DNA from: UBA974 sp002292405
GTDB lineage: Bacteria; Bacteroidota; Bacteroidia; Flavobacteriales_D; Sanyastnellaceae
Assembly (NCBI GenBank): GCA_943842425.1
Contig: CALTBR010000003.1
Coordinates: 372,001 to 436,000 of the forward strand
Direction: 5' to 3'
DNA: 64,000 nt
In this document: positions 34,941 to 44,732 of the stretch, piece by piece
Numbering within the stretch: the first letter of the stretch is position 1
Layout of the letters: the number at the start of each line of letters is the position of its first letter
The notes under the pieces: generated by a model
What the model saw: the letters and a program-made list of their open reading frames with translations, nothing else
Databases searched by the model: none
What the model was told of the DNA's origin: nothing
Translations under genes and position numbers: made by a program

Positions 34941-35912
34941 TTAAATAGACAAAATGCGCGCAATGCGCACCTCATCATCCAATGTATGTATTTTATTAGC
35001 TACCGCCTTTTTAAATGGCGTCGAAAGTAAGCTATCATTCACAATTCCTATCATACAATTAGATTCGCCCCTTAACAAAGCCTCAATTGCCTCAACGCCA
35101 AGTCTTGAAGCTAGAACTCTATCATAGCAAGAAGGAGGCCCACCTCTTTGAAGGTGTCCTAGAATAGTAATCCTAATATCGTACAAGTCTGTTTTATTTT
35201 GAATTTTCTTCGCAAGCTCATATGCACCTCCTGACTTATCGCCTTCAGCAACAATGACAATACTACTTGACTTTTGATTCCTTTGACCCGCTTGCAGAAC
35301 ATCAATTAAATCATTTGAGTCTAAACCCGTTTCCGGAGTCATAACCGCAATCGCCCCTGTCGCAATTCCTGTCCTTAATGCAATAAAACCATTGTCTCTC
35401 CCCATCACCTCAACAAAAAACAATCGATTGTGACTATCCGCTGTATCTCTAATTTTATCCACCGCCTCGACGATGGTATTAGTCGCTGTATCGAAACCTA
35501 TTGTATTATCTGTTCCCGCTAAGTCATTATCAATCGTCCCTGGCAAACCAATTATAGGAAAACCATGCTCCTCATTCAATTTCATCGCACCTGCAAAAGT
35601 TCCATTACCTCCTATTACAATAAGTCCATCGATTTCGTTTTTACGGAGATTTTCAATAGCCCTCACTCTTCCCTCTTTAGTTCTAATTTCTTTACACCTT
35701 GCTGATTTAAGAATAGTCCCTCCACGCCCTAAAATTTTCGCAACAGACCTAACGTGAAGCTTTTTGAAATCACCATCAACTAACCCTTGATATCCTTGGA
35801 ACACTCCACATACATCTAATTCATGAAAAACCGCAGTTCTCACAACTGCACGTATCGCAGCGTTCATTCCTGGAGCGTCTCCACCTGAAGTTAACACTGC
35901 AATTTTCTTCAC
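34941..35912 (-). CDS. pfkA: ATP-dependent 6-phosphofructokinase
   Basis: This 323-residue enzyme has the ATP-binding LTSGGDAPGMNAAIRAVVR, GGNGTFAGAMKL, and the catalytic PGTIDNDLAGTDNTIGFDTA loop in which PGTIDND provides the base, then VEVMGRDNGFIALRTG. Gly at the position after GGNG fits an ATP enzyme rather than the PPi form. It is the first gene of the minus arm, so it would be the most promoter-proximal; a stretch of about 230 bp with inverted repeats separates it from the divergent regulator. Confidence 0.95.
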   Translation of the reverse strand: MKKIAVLTSGGDAPGMNAAIRAVVRTAVFHELDVCGVFQGYQGLVDGDFKKLHVRSVAKILGRGGTILKSARCKEIRTKEGRVRAIENLRKNEIDGLIVIGGNGTFAGAMKLNEEHGFPIIGLPGTIDNDLAGTDNTIGFDTATNTIVEAVDKIRDTADSHNRLFFVEVMGRDNGFIALRTGIATGAIAVMTPETGLDSNDLIDVLQAGQRNQKSSSIVIVAEGDKSGGAYELAKKIQNKTDLYDIRITILGHLQRGGPPSCYDRVLASRLGVEAIEALLRGESNCMIGIVNDSLLSTPFKKAVANKIHTLDDEVRIARILSI

Positions 35913-36004
35913 CTTCTTAATTGATTAAATATTTAGCATGCGAAATTTAGCACATTCTATACGAGAAACAACAAAATTATTACACTTATTGTCTTAAATA
36001 CATT

Positions 36005-36025
36005 AAGTGATAAACTGACTCACTT
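36005..36025. promoter_or_regulatory. inverted repeat in the divergent pfkA/regulator intergenic region
   Basis: AAGTGA (36005-36010) and TCACTT (36020-36025) form a 6-bp inverted repeat with a 9-bp spacer. A further CACTTA at 35983-35988 pairs with TAAGTG at 36004-36009, so three half-sites lie in 43 bp. The region separates the two arms of the glucan locus and is the natural place for an operator of the adjacent Nudix-like regulator. Binding is inferred. Nothing else gene-like is seen in 35913-36140. Confidence 0.3.
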
Positions 36026-36140
36026 GATTGAGATTTGAAAATCTTTAAGATATACAAGCTGAAATAGGATGATTTAATAATTATTGAATAGGTACCATCA
36101 ATAGTGTATAAATGACACTTTTGCCTTGTATATTTCGAGT

Positions 36141-36851
36141 ATGAATTCAAATTCACAACTAGGTGTAAGTGTAGACTGTGTTGTTTTTGGCTATGATGGC
36201 GATTCTATAAAAGTTCTCCTAATACAGCAAAAAACACAGGATGGGGGGGCTCTTACGGAAAGCGAGCTTCAGATGGCATTGCCAGGTGATCTCGTTCAAG
36301 CCGAAGAAACACTAAGTGCATGCGCCGCTCGAGTTTTGTTAGAACTCACAAGCATAGAAGGGATTTTCCTGAAGCAGTTTCACTCTTTCGGAGATCCAGA
36401 AAGAGTTCGTGGAGAAAAGGACGAGAAATGGCTTGAAACTTTTCGAGAATTTCCTAATAAAAGGATCATAACTGTTGCTTACTACGCACTGGTATCTCTT
36501 CACGAATATAATCCTGAAGCATCATCTTTTGCCGGTAGTATTCAGTGGGTAGACGTCGACAAAGTTCCCGGACTCGCTTTCGACCACAATGAAATATTTA
36601 GATACGCAATAACAACACTTCGCGAACATATCGAGCCTCACAATATAGGATTCGAACTTCTTCCTAAGAAATTCACTCTAAGCCAGCTTCAGCACTTGCA
36701 CGAACTTGTTCTCGATAAAAAACTAGACAAACGAAATTTCCGTAAGAACGTCAAACGTATGGATCACGTAGTACCACTAGACGAAAAACAAATTGGAGTA
36801 TTACATAAACCTGCTCAACTATTTACATTCAATCCTGAAGCTGTAAACTAA
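36141..36851 (+). CDS. Nudix-like transcriptional regulator (NrtR/AraR-like, winged-helix C-terminus)
   Basis: This ~236-residue protein has an N-terminal Nudix fold (VSVDCVVFGYDGDSIKVLLIQQ) and a C-terminal winged-helix region (LPKKFTLSQLQHLHELVLD, KRNFRKNVKRM) typical of NrtR-type regulators. Its Nudix box reads GDLVQAEETLSACAARVLLE: the spacing is kept but the REUXEE glutamates are lost, so it is probably a ligand sensor rather than a hydrolase. In Bacteroidota this family controls sugar catabolism (AraR and relatives). It is immediately followed by the amylase ATG with no gap and divergent from pfkA, so it likely regulates both arms. The ATG at 36141 is favoured. Confidence 0.83.
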   Translation: MNSNSQLGVSVDCVVFGYDGDSIKVLLIQQKTQDGGALTESELQMALPGDLVQAEETLSACAARVLLELTSIEGIFLKQFHSFGDPERVRGEKDEKWLETFREFPNKRIITVAYYALVSLHEYNPEASSFAGSIQWVDVDKVPGLAFDHNEIFRYAITTLREHIEPHNIGFELLPKKFTLSQLQHLHELVLDKKLDKRNFRKNVKRMDHVVPLDEKQIGVLHKPAQLFTFNPEAVN

Positions 36852-39731
36852 ATGAAATATTTACTCTCTTTTATAAGTTTGGCAATTTGTGGCATGGTGG
36901 GGGCACAGGTTGTTTGGACTGAACCAGCATTCCCAACAGCTGACGACATCGTCATTTTATACTACGACGTAACAGAGGGCAATGGAGCGTTAGTAGACCT
37001 GACAGAACCCTGTCCAGGATGTCCGTACGTATACGCTCACACCGGAGTCATAACATCTCAAAGCACTTCTTCCTCGAACTGGCACTACGTTCATAACCCA
37101 TGGCCCTCAACTTCGCCTAACAACCTAAGTGAAGCAAATGTGGGGAACGTCTTACTGCCATTAGAAGCTGGCAGTACAGTCCACACCTTTAATTTCAACG
37201 GGCTGACTTTAGCAGAGTATTACGGAATTGATGAAGGAGAAGAAATAGAACAACTGGCTTTCGTATTTAGAGACGCGCTTGGAACAGTGGTTGGTAAAAA
37301 TGCTGACGAAAGTGATCTGTTCATTGCTGTGAGTAACGGAGAGTACGAAGTTGACTTTTTAAGCCCTCCACTAGATTTTAACATCATGGAGGCCGGAGAT
37401 CAGGTAGAGATTCAAGCTATAAGCTCTTCTTTAGGGGAACTATCCCTGAATGTAAACGGTGTGGAAGTTGCAAATAATGACGGACTTTCACTTGAGTACA
37501 TTTTAACTCTTGAATCCCCTGGAGATTACGAACTCACGTTAAACGGGATTTCGGCAACAGATGATGAAAGCGAAAAGACTATCATAATTACAGCAATGCC
37601 AGATGCCCCTAATATTGCTTGGGCTCCCACAGGGACACAAGACGGTATTAACTACATTGATGACAACACTGTCATACTACAAGTTTTCGCACCTTATAAA
37701 GAATTTCTTTTTGCTGTAGGAGATTTCAATGATTGGCAGATGACTTCTGGAGCGATAATGACTCGCACACCTGATTACCAACGCTATTGGATAGAACTCA
37801 CTGGTCTCGAGGCTGGGCAACCGTATAGATTTCAATACCACATTATGCCAGACGATATCAGGGTCGCAGATGCTTATGCAGAGATTCAATTAGACAAGTG
37901 GAACGACCCATGGATTCCTGAGAGCACTTACCCAGACATGCTACCTTATCCTGAGGAGCTTACTTCGAGTGACCCGGTGAGTGTTTTTGTGACAGGGGAA
38001 GAGGAATACGTTTGGACTGATATGAGTTTCGATAGGCCTCAGCAGGAAAACCTCGTTATTTATGAAATTCTGGTGAGGGACTTCTCTGAACAGAGGACTT
38101 ATAAAATGATAGAGGATTCATTAGATTATATAGAAAATTTGGGAATCAGTGCAATAGAACTAATGCCTATTATGGAATTTAATGGGAACGATAGTTGGGG
38201 CTACAACACGACCTTTTACTTTGCTCCGGACAAAGCCTACGGGACTCGTGATGATTTAAAATCGCTTGTGGATGCTTGCCATGAAAGGGGGATAGCGGTC
38301 ATCCTTGATCTCGTATTTAATCATTCGGATCAACCGAACCCATTCATTACAATGTACTGGAATGACTGGGTGGTTGCGCCGAATAACCCCTGGTTTAATG
38401 TCGAAGCACCACACTCGATGAACTGGTTCTATGATTGGAATCACAACACCAATGCAACAAAGAGTTTCGTCAAGAGAACTTTAGATCACTGGACTCAGAA
38501 TTACCACATTGATGGGTTTCGTTGGGATTTTACTCAAGGCTTAGTCCAAACCCAGGGAGGTGGCTCCTCCTACGACGCAGGCAGAATCGCTATTATTGAG
38601 GAGTATGGAGAGCACGTTTGGTCTCAAGATGATGGGGTATATATGATACTCGAACACTGGTGCGACTACAATGAAGAGCAGTTACTGGCAAATGAAGGTT
38701 TCATGCTTTGGGCCAATACTCATCACGACTACTCAGAGGCAGGAATGGGATATTCTTCGAATCTGAATTATGCGAATTATCAGTCACACGGCTATAACGA
38801 GCCCCATGCCGTTACGTATATGGAAAGTCACGACGAAGAAAGACTTATGTACAACAATCTCAACTGGGGGAATAACGCTGACGAGTATGATATAGCAAAT
38901 CTGGGTACGGCCCTGCATAGAGTTGAACTGACGGCTTGTTTTCATATTTTACTTCCAGGACCTAAGCATATTTGGCAGTTTCAGGAGTTGGGATACGACT
39001 ATAGCATCAACACCTGCTCTGATGGAGTTACCGTTGAGGAGTCTTGTCGTATAGAGGCCAAACCCGTACGCTGGGATTACTTTGAGGACTCTGAGCGACA
39101 CAGGCTTTTCGATGTTTTCTCAGCCTTGAATAATTTAAAAAAAGACTATCCAGAGGTATTCACTACCTCAAGCTTTGATTTCGACACCGAAGGCATGGGG
39201 AAAAGGCTTCACATAAACGCAACAGAAATGAATGTCGTTGTCGTTGGGAACTTTCATGTAAATTCTATCAATATGGTGTGCGATTTCCAACACGAGGGAA
39301 CATGGTATGACTATATGACGGGTGAAGAACTCGAGATTACCAACACAGCAGAATCATTTGCTTTTGCGCCAGGAGAATATCATGTATATATAGACACCCA
39401 ACTTCCTACTCCTGATATATACAACACTGCTTCAGTTGAGGATATTTCTTTAGAATCGGAGAATAATTCATCCATCATTGTCTCCTATCCTAATCCCTGC
39501 ACAGGTTCATTTACTGTAGCAATTCCTGACGTAATTCATGGAGGGATATTGGAAAACATTTCATATGAAGTCTTCGACACACTAGGTAAAAAAGTTGTCT
39601 CTGGTACAAGCCAAACGAAAAACATACACATTGATATTGATTGTATGTCACCTGGTATTTACAGCATCAGAGTACAAGCTAACTGCAATTCCAACATCTT
39701 ACATTTCACTTCAACTATTCAAAAACAATGA
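36852..39731 (+). CDS. secreted GH13 alpha-amylase family protein with T9SS sorting domain
   Basis: This 959-residue protein has a Sec signal (MKYLLSFISLAICGMVGAQ), an N-terminal beta domain (~20-165), an Ig-like region, a CBM48-like segment with FAVGDFNDWQM (~287-297), and a GH13 barrel. The catalytic residues are recognisable: nucleophile Asp559 in DGFRWDFTQG, acid/base Glu601 in MILEHW, and Asp661 in MESHDEERL. The C-terminus (YPNPCTGSF ... GIYSIRVQ) is a T9SS type A domain, so it is exported across the outer membrane. It would cut alpha-1,4 or alpha-1,6 glucan outside the cell. It begins directly after the regulator stop and overlaps the SusC ATG. Confidence 0.92.
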   Translation: MKYLLSFISLAICGMVGAQVVWTEPAFPTADDIVILYYDVTEGNGALVDLTEPCPGCPYVYAHTGVITSQSTSSSNWHYVHNPWPSTSPNNLSEANVGNVLLPLEAGSTVHTFNFNGLTLAEYYGIDEGEEIEQLAFVFRDALGTVVGKNADESDLFIAVSNGEYEVDFLSPPLDFNIMEAGDQVEIQAISSSLGELSLNVNGVEVANNDGLSLEYILTLESPGDYELTLNGISATDDESEKTIIITAMPDAPNIAWAPTGTQDGINYIDDNTVILQVFAPYKEFLFAVGDFNDWQMTSGAIMTRTPDYQRYWIELTGLEAGQPYRFQYHIMPDDIRVADAYAEIQLDKWNDPWIPESTYPDMLPYPEELTSSDPVSVFVTGEEEYVWTDMSFDRPQQENLVIYEILVRDFSEQRTYKMIEDSLDYIENLGISAIELMPIMEFNGNDSWGYNTTFYFAPDKAYGTRDDLKSLVDACHERGIAVILDLVFNHSDQPNPFITMYWNDWVVAPNNPWFNVEAPHSMNWFYDWNHNTNATKSFVKRTLDHWTQNYHIDGFRWDFTQGLVQTQGGGSSYDAGRIAIIEEYGEHVWSQDDGVYMILEHWCDYNEEQLLANEGFMLWANTHHDYSEAGMGYSSNLNYANYQSHGYNEPHAVTYMESHDEERLMYNNLNWGNNADEYDIANLGTALHRVELTACFHILLPGPKHIWQFQELGYDYSINTCSDGVTVEESCRIEAKPVRWDYFEDSERHRLFDVFSALNNLKKDYPEVFTTSSFDFDTEGMGKRLHINATEMNVVVVGNFHVNSINMVCDFQHEGTWYDYMTGEELEITNTAESFAFAPGEYHVYIDTQLPTPDIYNTASVEDISLESENNSSIIVSYPNPCTGSFTVAIPDVIHGGILENISYEVFDTLGKKVVSGTSQTKNIHIDIDCMSPGIYSIRVQANCNSNILHFTSTIQKQ

Positions 39732-42700
39732 AGAATTTTATTGCTGTATTTGCTGTGATTTTTCTTTTATCTATAACAACCAAAGCTCAAACCTTATCTG
39801 GTTTTGTTTACGACATAAATGGGACACCACTCCCCTCTTCAACCGTAATCGTAGATGGATCAATTGGAGTCTTTTGTGATTACAACGGTCACTATGAGAT
39901 CAATGCGCTTTCAATAGGCAAGCACTCTATAGAATTTAGTTTTATAGGCTACCTGAAACAAACATTTGAAATAGATATAACAAAAGGTGAAAATAATTTA
40001 AACGCCCGACTGAATGAGGATGCCGTATTGATTAACGATGTTGTCGTTGTGGGTTATGGTGTCCAGCGCAGGAAAGAGGTGACGGGGTCAATTGCCAAAA
40101 TTGACGCGAAAAAGATAACTGCAGTGCAGACACCCTCTTTTGAGGCAGCCCTACAAGGACAAGCCGCGGGAGTACAGGTAAGTCAAAGCTCAGGAGCAGC
40201 CGGAGCTGGGTCTTTGATAAGAATTCGTGGTGTGGCCTCTATCTCTGGGTCTGGAGACCCACTCGTCGTTGTAGATGGAATTCCTATTACTCAAGAGTAC
40301 TTCTTAAATAGGCGTGCAGGCTATGGTGGCGGGTTTAACAACAACCCACTAGCAAGTATTAACCCCAACGATATTGCTTCTGTTGAAATCCTTAAGGACG
40401 CAGCTGCAACTGGCATTTATGGCTCTAGAGGAGCGAACGGAGTCATCTTAATCACAACCAAGAGAGGAACAAGCAAAACCTCGTTTGAATACAGTTCTCG
40501 AATTGGATTCTCTAAGGTCGCCTCAAAACCCAACATGATGAATACCGAGGAGTACTTAACGATCAGACAGGAAGCCTGGGAAAACGATGGGGGAACAGGA
40601 TATGTTTGGCTGCCTCATATGAGTTCATCTACTGACAGCCCTGAATCTAGGAAAGCAGCTTACCTCAATGCTGTTGAGACCAATACAGATTGGGTGGACG
40701 AGACTATAGGAGCTGGGATGAAAAATGCGCACAGCTTCGGCGCTCATACAGGTGGAGACAAGTGGAGCATGTACTCCGGATTCGCATATGATGATAACGA
40801 AAGCTACATGATGGGAAACAGCTACACAAGAATAAGTGGGCGGATTAACCTAGATGCGGATATTGCGCCCTGGGCAAAATTACTTTTCTCCGGGTCTATG
40901 TCTGAGGGTAGAAACCAAAGGATAAGTATGGCCTGGAGCGGTGGGTTAGGGCGAGCTATGTCCCAAGCCCTTCCATACATGCCAGTTCGTTATGAAAACG
41001 ACACTCTTGTAAATGGAGTGAGTTACGAATCTGGAGACTTCTATCAATGGAATACGAACTGGAATATGGTCGCTGAGAGAGAGATGAAAAAATGGAGATC
41101 GACTGAAAGCAGAACATTCACAAATGCACAGTTCATCCTCACCCCTCTTCAAGATCTTCATGTAAAATTCACTGGCGGGTTCGATAGAATGCTTGTGGAG
41201 GAAGATATGTGGGAGCCTGAGGCTTTCAACAACTACTTAGACCAAGGAAACCTATACAGCAACACTATTCTAAATTGGAACGTAGGTGTTACAGCTGATT
41301 ATCAGTACGAAATAGACGACACTCAGACGCTTTCATTTCTTGTAGGGTCTGAATACCAAAGAGCAGACAACTTTTCTTGGGACTATTATTTCCCCAACTC
41401 ACCTTCACCTGTTTATTCTAGCGATTCATTACAATCATTACTCGATACAGCGGATAGAAGAGTGAATCTTCCTACTCAACACAGTTTCTTATCTTACTTC
41501 AGCAGAATAAACTATTCGCTAGAGGATAGATACTTTTTTCAAGCCACGATGAGAGTAGATGGCTCATCGAGGTTTGGGCGTAACAGCAGATATGGATTCT
41601 TCCCAGCCGTTTCTGCAGGATGGGTGATTAGCGATGAAGACTGGTTTAATTCTAAGAATATCAGCTTTTTAAAGATGAGGTCAAGCGTGGGTAAAACTGG
41701 GGCTGCGAACATTCCAGACTACGCAAGGTTTGGGACATATAGTCCTACAAACAATGGAATAACGTACGCAGGAGACAGCATCCTATACCCCATCCAACCA
41801 GCAAATCCGGACCTTAAATGGGAGTCCACAAGAACCATTGATGGCTCAGTGGAAATAGGTCTACTTCAGGACAGATTGGTGTTGGAAGTAGGGGCTTACC
41901 ACAAATGGTCAACGGATGTGCTTATGAACGTTAGTGTTCCAGCTTCTACAGGATTCACAAACTATTGGGATAACGTTGGAACAGTCATGAATAGAGGTGT
42001 TGAGCTGAGCATAAAAAGCTATAACACCACAGGAAGACTGGGCTGGGTTACAGAACTGAACGTGTCTAAGAACTACAACGAACTGATTGATATAGGTGAG
42101 TATACTCCAGATGCAATTTCTGGAGGTTCTAACGATTCGAGAGTAATTGTAGGTCGCCCAATAGGATCTTTCTACTTAGTCGAGCACAGCCATATTGATA
42201 CTGAAACTGGTCTACCCGTTTATATTGACCTTGAAGGAAATGAAACCTTCGAGTATTCGAACGATATCCGGAAGTACGTGGGTGACGGCCTCCCTGACTT
42301 TATAGGAGGTATGACTAACTCCTTCACTTATGGAAATTGGGATTTAACAGCTCTCGTTTCTTTCTCAGTGGGAGCTAAGATTTTTGATTCTTCAGCCAAA
42401 CGCCAACTCGGTGTAGTGAGCGATTGGAATATGAGAACTGAGCTTTTCGACAGATGGCAACAACCAGGTGATGAAGCCACTTATCCTAGACTTACGTTAG
42501 ACGAGACGACATACAGTTTGCCATCTGGTTTCCCTTGGTGGAATACAAGTTTGTTTATTTACGACGCATCCTACATGCGACTGCGCAATCTCACTCTCGG
42601 ATACAACGTTCCAGGTAAGAAAGAAATCCGACTTGCAGTAAATGCGACTAACGTTTTTACCATCACGAACTTTCCAGGGTTAGATCCAGAGGTTGTTCGT

Positions 42701-42802
42701 GACTTTGAAAACGCTCAGGATAGAAACATGAGCGCTAATGTAACCTACCTTACTCCTCCTCAGGAAAGGGCTTTTACTTTCTCAATCACAGCTAATTTTT
42801 AA
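39728..42802 (+). CDS. SusC/RagA family TonB-linked outer membrane protein
   Basis: This 1024-residue protein has a signal peptide, a carboxypeptidase-like domain at ~22-105 (LSGFVYDINGTPLPSSTV), a TonB box-like stretch with VVVVGYGVQRRKEVTGS, the plug (GSLIRIRGVASISGSGDPLVVVDG), and a 22-strand barrel ending in TFSITANF. It would import oligosaccharides across the outer membrane using TonB energy, with the following SusD as lid. The ATG overlaps the amylase stop by ATGA, so expression is coupled to the secreted amylase. Confidence 0.96.
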   Translation: MKNFIAVFAVIFLLSITTKAQTLSGFVYDINGTPLPSSTVIVDGSIGVFCDYNGHYEINALSIGKHSIEFSFIGYLKQTFEIDITKGENNLNARLNEDAVLINDVVVVGYGVQRRKEVTGSIAKIDAKKITAVQTPSFEAALQGQAAGVQVSQSSGAAGAGSLIRIRGVASISGSGDPLVVVDGIPITQEYFLNRRAGYGGGFNNNPLASINPNDIASVEILKDAAATGIYGSRGANGVILITTKRGTSKTSFEYSSRIGFSKVASKPNMMNTEEYLTIRQEAWENDGGTGYVWLPHMSSSTDSPESRKAAYLNAVETNTDWVDETIGAGMKNAHSFGAHTGGDKWSMYSGFAYDDNESYMMGNSYTRISGRINLDADIAPWAKLLFSGSMSEGRNQRISMAWSGGLGRAMSQALPYMPVRYENDTLVNGVSYESGDFYQWNTNWNMVAEREMKKWRSTESRTFTNAQFILTPLQDLHVKFTGGFDRMLVEEDMWEPEAFNNYLDQGNLYSNTILNWNVGVTADYQYEIDDTQTLSFLVGSEYQRADNFSWDYYFPNSPSPVYSSDSLQSLLDTADRRVNLPTQHSFLSYFSRINYSLEDRYFFQATMRVDGSSRFGRNSRYGFFPAVSAGWVISDEDWFNSKNISFLKMRSSVGKTGAANIPDYARFGTYSPTNNGITYAGDSILYPIQPANPDLKWESTRTIDGSVEIGLLQDRLVLEVGAYHKWSTDVLMNVSVPASTGFTNYWDNVGTVMNRGVELSIKSYNTTGRLGWVTELNVSKNYNELIDIGEYTPDAISGGSNDSRVIVGRPIGSFYLVEHSHIDTETGLPVYIDLEGNETFEYSNDIRKYVGDGLPDFIGGMTNSFTYGNWDLTALVSFSVGAKIFDSSAKRQLGVVSDWNMRTELFDRWQQPGDEATYPRLTLDETTYSLPSGFPWWNTSLFIYDASYMRLRNLTLGYNVPGKKEIRLAVNATNVFTITNFPGLDPEVVRDFENAQDRNMSANVTYLTPPQERAFTFSITANF

Positions 42803-42803
42803 G

Positions 42804-44192
42804 ATGATGAAAACGACAACTTTCTTAATTGCGATTTCGCTCTCTCTTCTTTCATGTGACAGGCTCCTTGTTTTCGAACCTGGAGAAGTCATCCTTGCGG
42901 AAGATGCAATCTCAACCACTGATGATCTTCAGAGATTGCTTATCTCAACTTATGACGTGCTCGGAAATCTCTACGACGGCAGAGTTCAAATTGTAAATGA
43001 ACTCCGAGGAGATAATCTCGCAGAACCTGACAACAATAATGACTACAAAGCTATATACAATAGGGAAACAACATTTTTCACTGGAATTAATGGGGGGATT
43101 TACACAGATTTCTACTACGCGATATATAGGTCTAATGTCGTACTTGGGAGCTTCGATTTGGTTGAGGACATAACATCTGAGGATAGAACAAGGATCACAG
43201 CGGAAGCAAGATTTGTAAGGGCAATTTGCCACTTGGGCGCTGTGAAGATGTTTGCTCAACCTTTCGGATATACATCTGACAACTCTCACTTGGGCATTCC
43301 TCTTAGGCTAGAAGCTTCCCAAGATCCATTACCAAGAGCTTCGGTAGGAGAAGTTTACTCCGCAATCATTGATGACTTTATGTATGCCGCTGAACATCTA
43401 CCTTCCTCGAATGGGGCTTACGGCACATCAGATGCCGCAAATGGGTACCTTGCTCATATGCACTTCTTGATGCAAGACTGGATGGAGACAGTGAGTTACT
43501 GTGATGCAATTATATCTAGCGGAAATTACGCAGTAGACACAGATTTAAATAGATTTGAGTCTGGCATAACGAACGTGGAGACAATATTCGGGATACAAAG
43601 CTTTGTGGATTCTGATTTACTGGAAGACGCTACGTTTGTTGATTTCCGTTGTGAGAGTCTTCGGGACAACTACCGTTCTGACAACAATCCTACTCCACAA
43701 CTCACGTTCTCTATTGACTTTATAAATTGGTGGAATGGACTTGGAGAAGGTTCCGGAGATGCCAGAGCTGAGTGGTTCACCTCAGGTGAGCGGAATTTCT
43801 GTAACAGGTTTAACAACCTTGACGTTTTCAACGTTCCATTAATCCACCTAACTGGAATAATGCTCATCCGAGCTGAATCTCTTTCTGAGTTAAATGAGAA
43901 TTTAAGCTCTGCAATCTCTGACATTAACTCTATTCGATCTCGGGCTAACGCTTCTTTACTAAGTGAAAGTGCAGATGCTACATTAATTCGTAATGCTGCG
44001 AGAATAGATTACAGGAAAGAAACCTTGTGTGAAGGAACTTGGGTCGACCAACTCCAAAGGCGTGGAACCATGGGAGAAGACATAACCATTCGTGGAGGTT
44101 CTTGGGATTGTCCTGGAATGGCTCTTCAGTTTTCAAATACTGAAAACACTGTATCCGGATTTGTGTTAAACCCAGAAGGAGGATGCCTCTAA
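42804..44192 (+). CDS. SusD/RagB family nutrient-binding outer membrane lipoprotein
   Basis: The N-terminus is a lipoprotein signal with lipobox Cys in LSLLSCDRL. The body (462 residues) is TPR-like with SusD-family landmarks: ISTTDDLQRLLISTYDVLGNLYD, a helical EARFVRAICHLGAVKMFAQPFG core, and the C-terminal ETLCEGTWVDQLQRRGTM where RKE..E...W..L.R is typical. It binds the glucan fragment at the cell surface and closes the SusC barrel. It begins 1 bp after the SusC stop. Specificity for maltodextrin is inferred from neighbours. Confidence 0.94.
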   Translation: MMKTTTFLIAISLSLLSCDRLLVFEPGEVILAEDAISTTDDLQRLLISTYDVLGNLYDGRVQIVNELRGDNLAEPDNNNDYKAIYNRETTFFTGINGGIYTDFYYAIYRSNVVLGSFDLVEDITSEDRTRITAEARFVRAICHLGAVKMFAQPFGYTSDNSHLGIPLRLEASQDPLPRASVGEVYSAIIDDFMYAAEHLPSSNGAYGTSDAANGYLAHMHFLMQDWMETVSYCDAIISSGNYAVDTDLNRFESGITNVETIFGIQSFVDSDLLEDATFVDFRCESLRDNYRSDNNPTPQLTFSIDFINWWNGLGEGSGDARAEWFTSGERNFCNRFNNLDVFNVPLIHLTGIMLIRAESLSELNENLSSAISDINSIRSRANASLLSESADATLIRNAARIDYRKETLCEGTWVDQLQRRGTMGEDITIRGGSWDCPGMALQFSNTENTVSGFVLNPEGGCL

Positions 44193-44204
44193 CACCTTAA
44201 AAAC

Positions 44205-44726
44205 ATGAAGAACTTCATTAACAACACAATCATAAAGGTATTACTAGTTGCTTTAGTTGCTACCACTGGATGTAAACCTAAACCGCAAGGGGAGCTTGGC
44301 GAGCCATTTGACAAAGTCGCGGGTATGTTAGGCACTTGGCAGTTAAACACATTTATCCAAACAGATTTAAATAATCCCATCAAAGAACAAAGGGATTTAA
44401 CTTACTTTTTCGACGATGGAATCGTCACCCCTATGCAAATCACCTTTAACGAAGACAGAAGCTATAATAGCTCATTAGAGATAGGGCGCAACTACTTCGG
44501 AGAGCAAGGCGTTTGGGGGTTCGATGATGACAATCACCCTAGCTATATTATTTTAGAGACTACACTCTCAGACGGAACTCCTAGTGACACATTGCAATAT
44601 GAGTTAGGATCGGTAATTAGACCGTTCGACAATGCTATGACTATTGAATATGACAGACTATGCGGTGAAGGTCCTACCGCATCAAGCACAGTTCTTTATT
44701 CAATCAATTTTAATAGAGTAAATTAA
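44205..44726 (+). CDS. small lipoprotein of the glucan locus (lipocalin-like)
   Basis: This 173-residue protein has a lipoprotein signal with Cys in VATTGCKPKP, then a beta-rich domain starting KVAGMLGTWQLNTFIQTDL, with FNEDRSYNSSLEIG and GVWGFDDDNHPSYIILE; the GTW...opening and alternating strands resemble lipocalin-like (DUF5004-type) lipoproteins of Bacteroidota. It lies 12 bp after SusD, in the position often taken by accessory glycan-binding SusE-like proteins. Ligand and exact family are not certain. Confidence 0.65.
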   Translation: MKNFINNTIIKVLLVALVATTGCKPKPQGELGEPFDKVAGMLGTWQLNTFIQTDLNNPIKEQRDLTYFFDDGIVTPMQITFNEDRSYNSSLEIGRNYFGEQGVWGFDDDNHPSYIILETTLSDGTPSDTLQYELGSVIRPFDNAMTIEYDRLCGEGPTASSTVLYSINFNRVN

Positions 44727-44732
44727 ATCGCC

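Noticed and set aside
36129..36136. TATATTTC as the -7 box of the Nudix-like regulator gene
   Set aside because: The final G is missing and no TTG lies at the right distance; not reported as a promoter.
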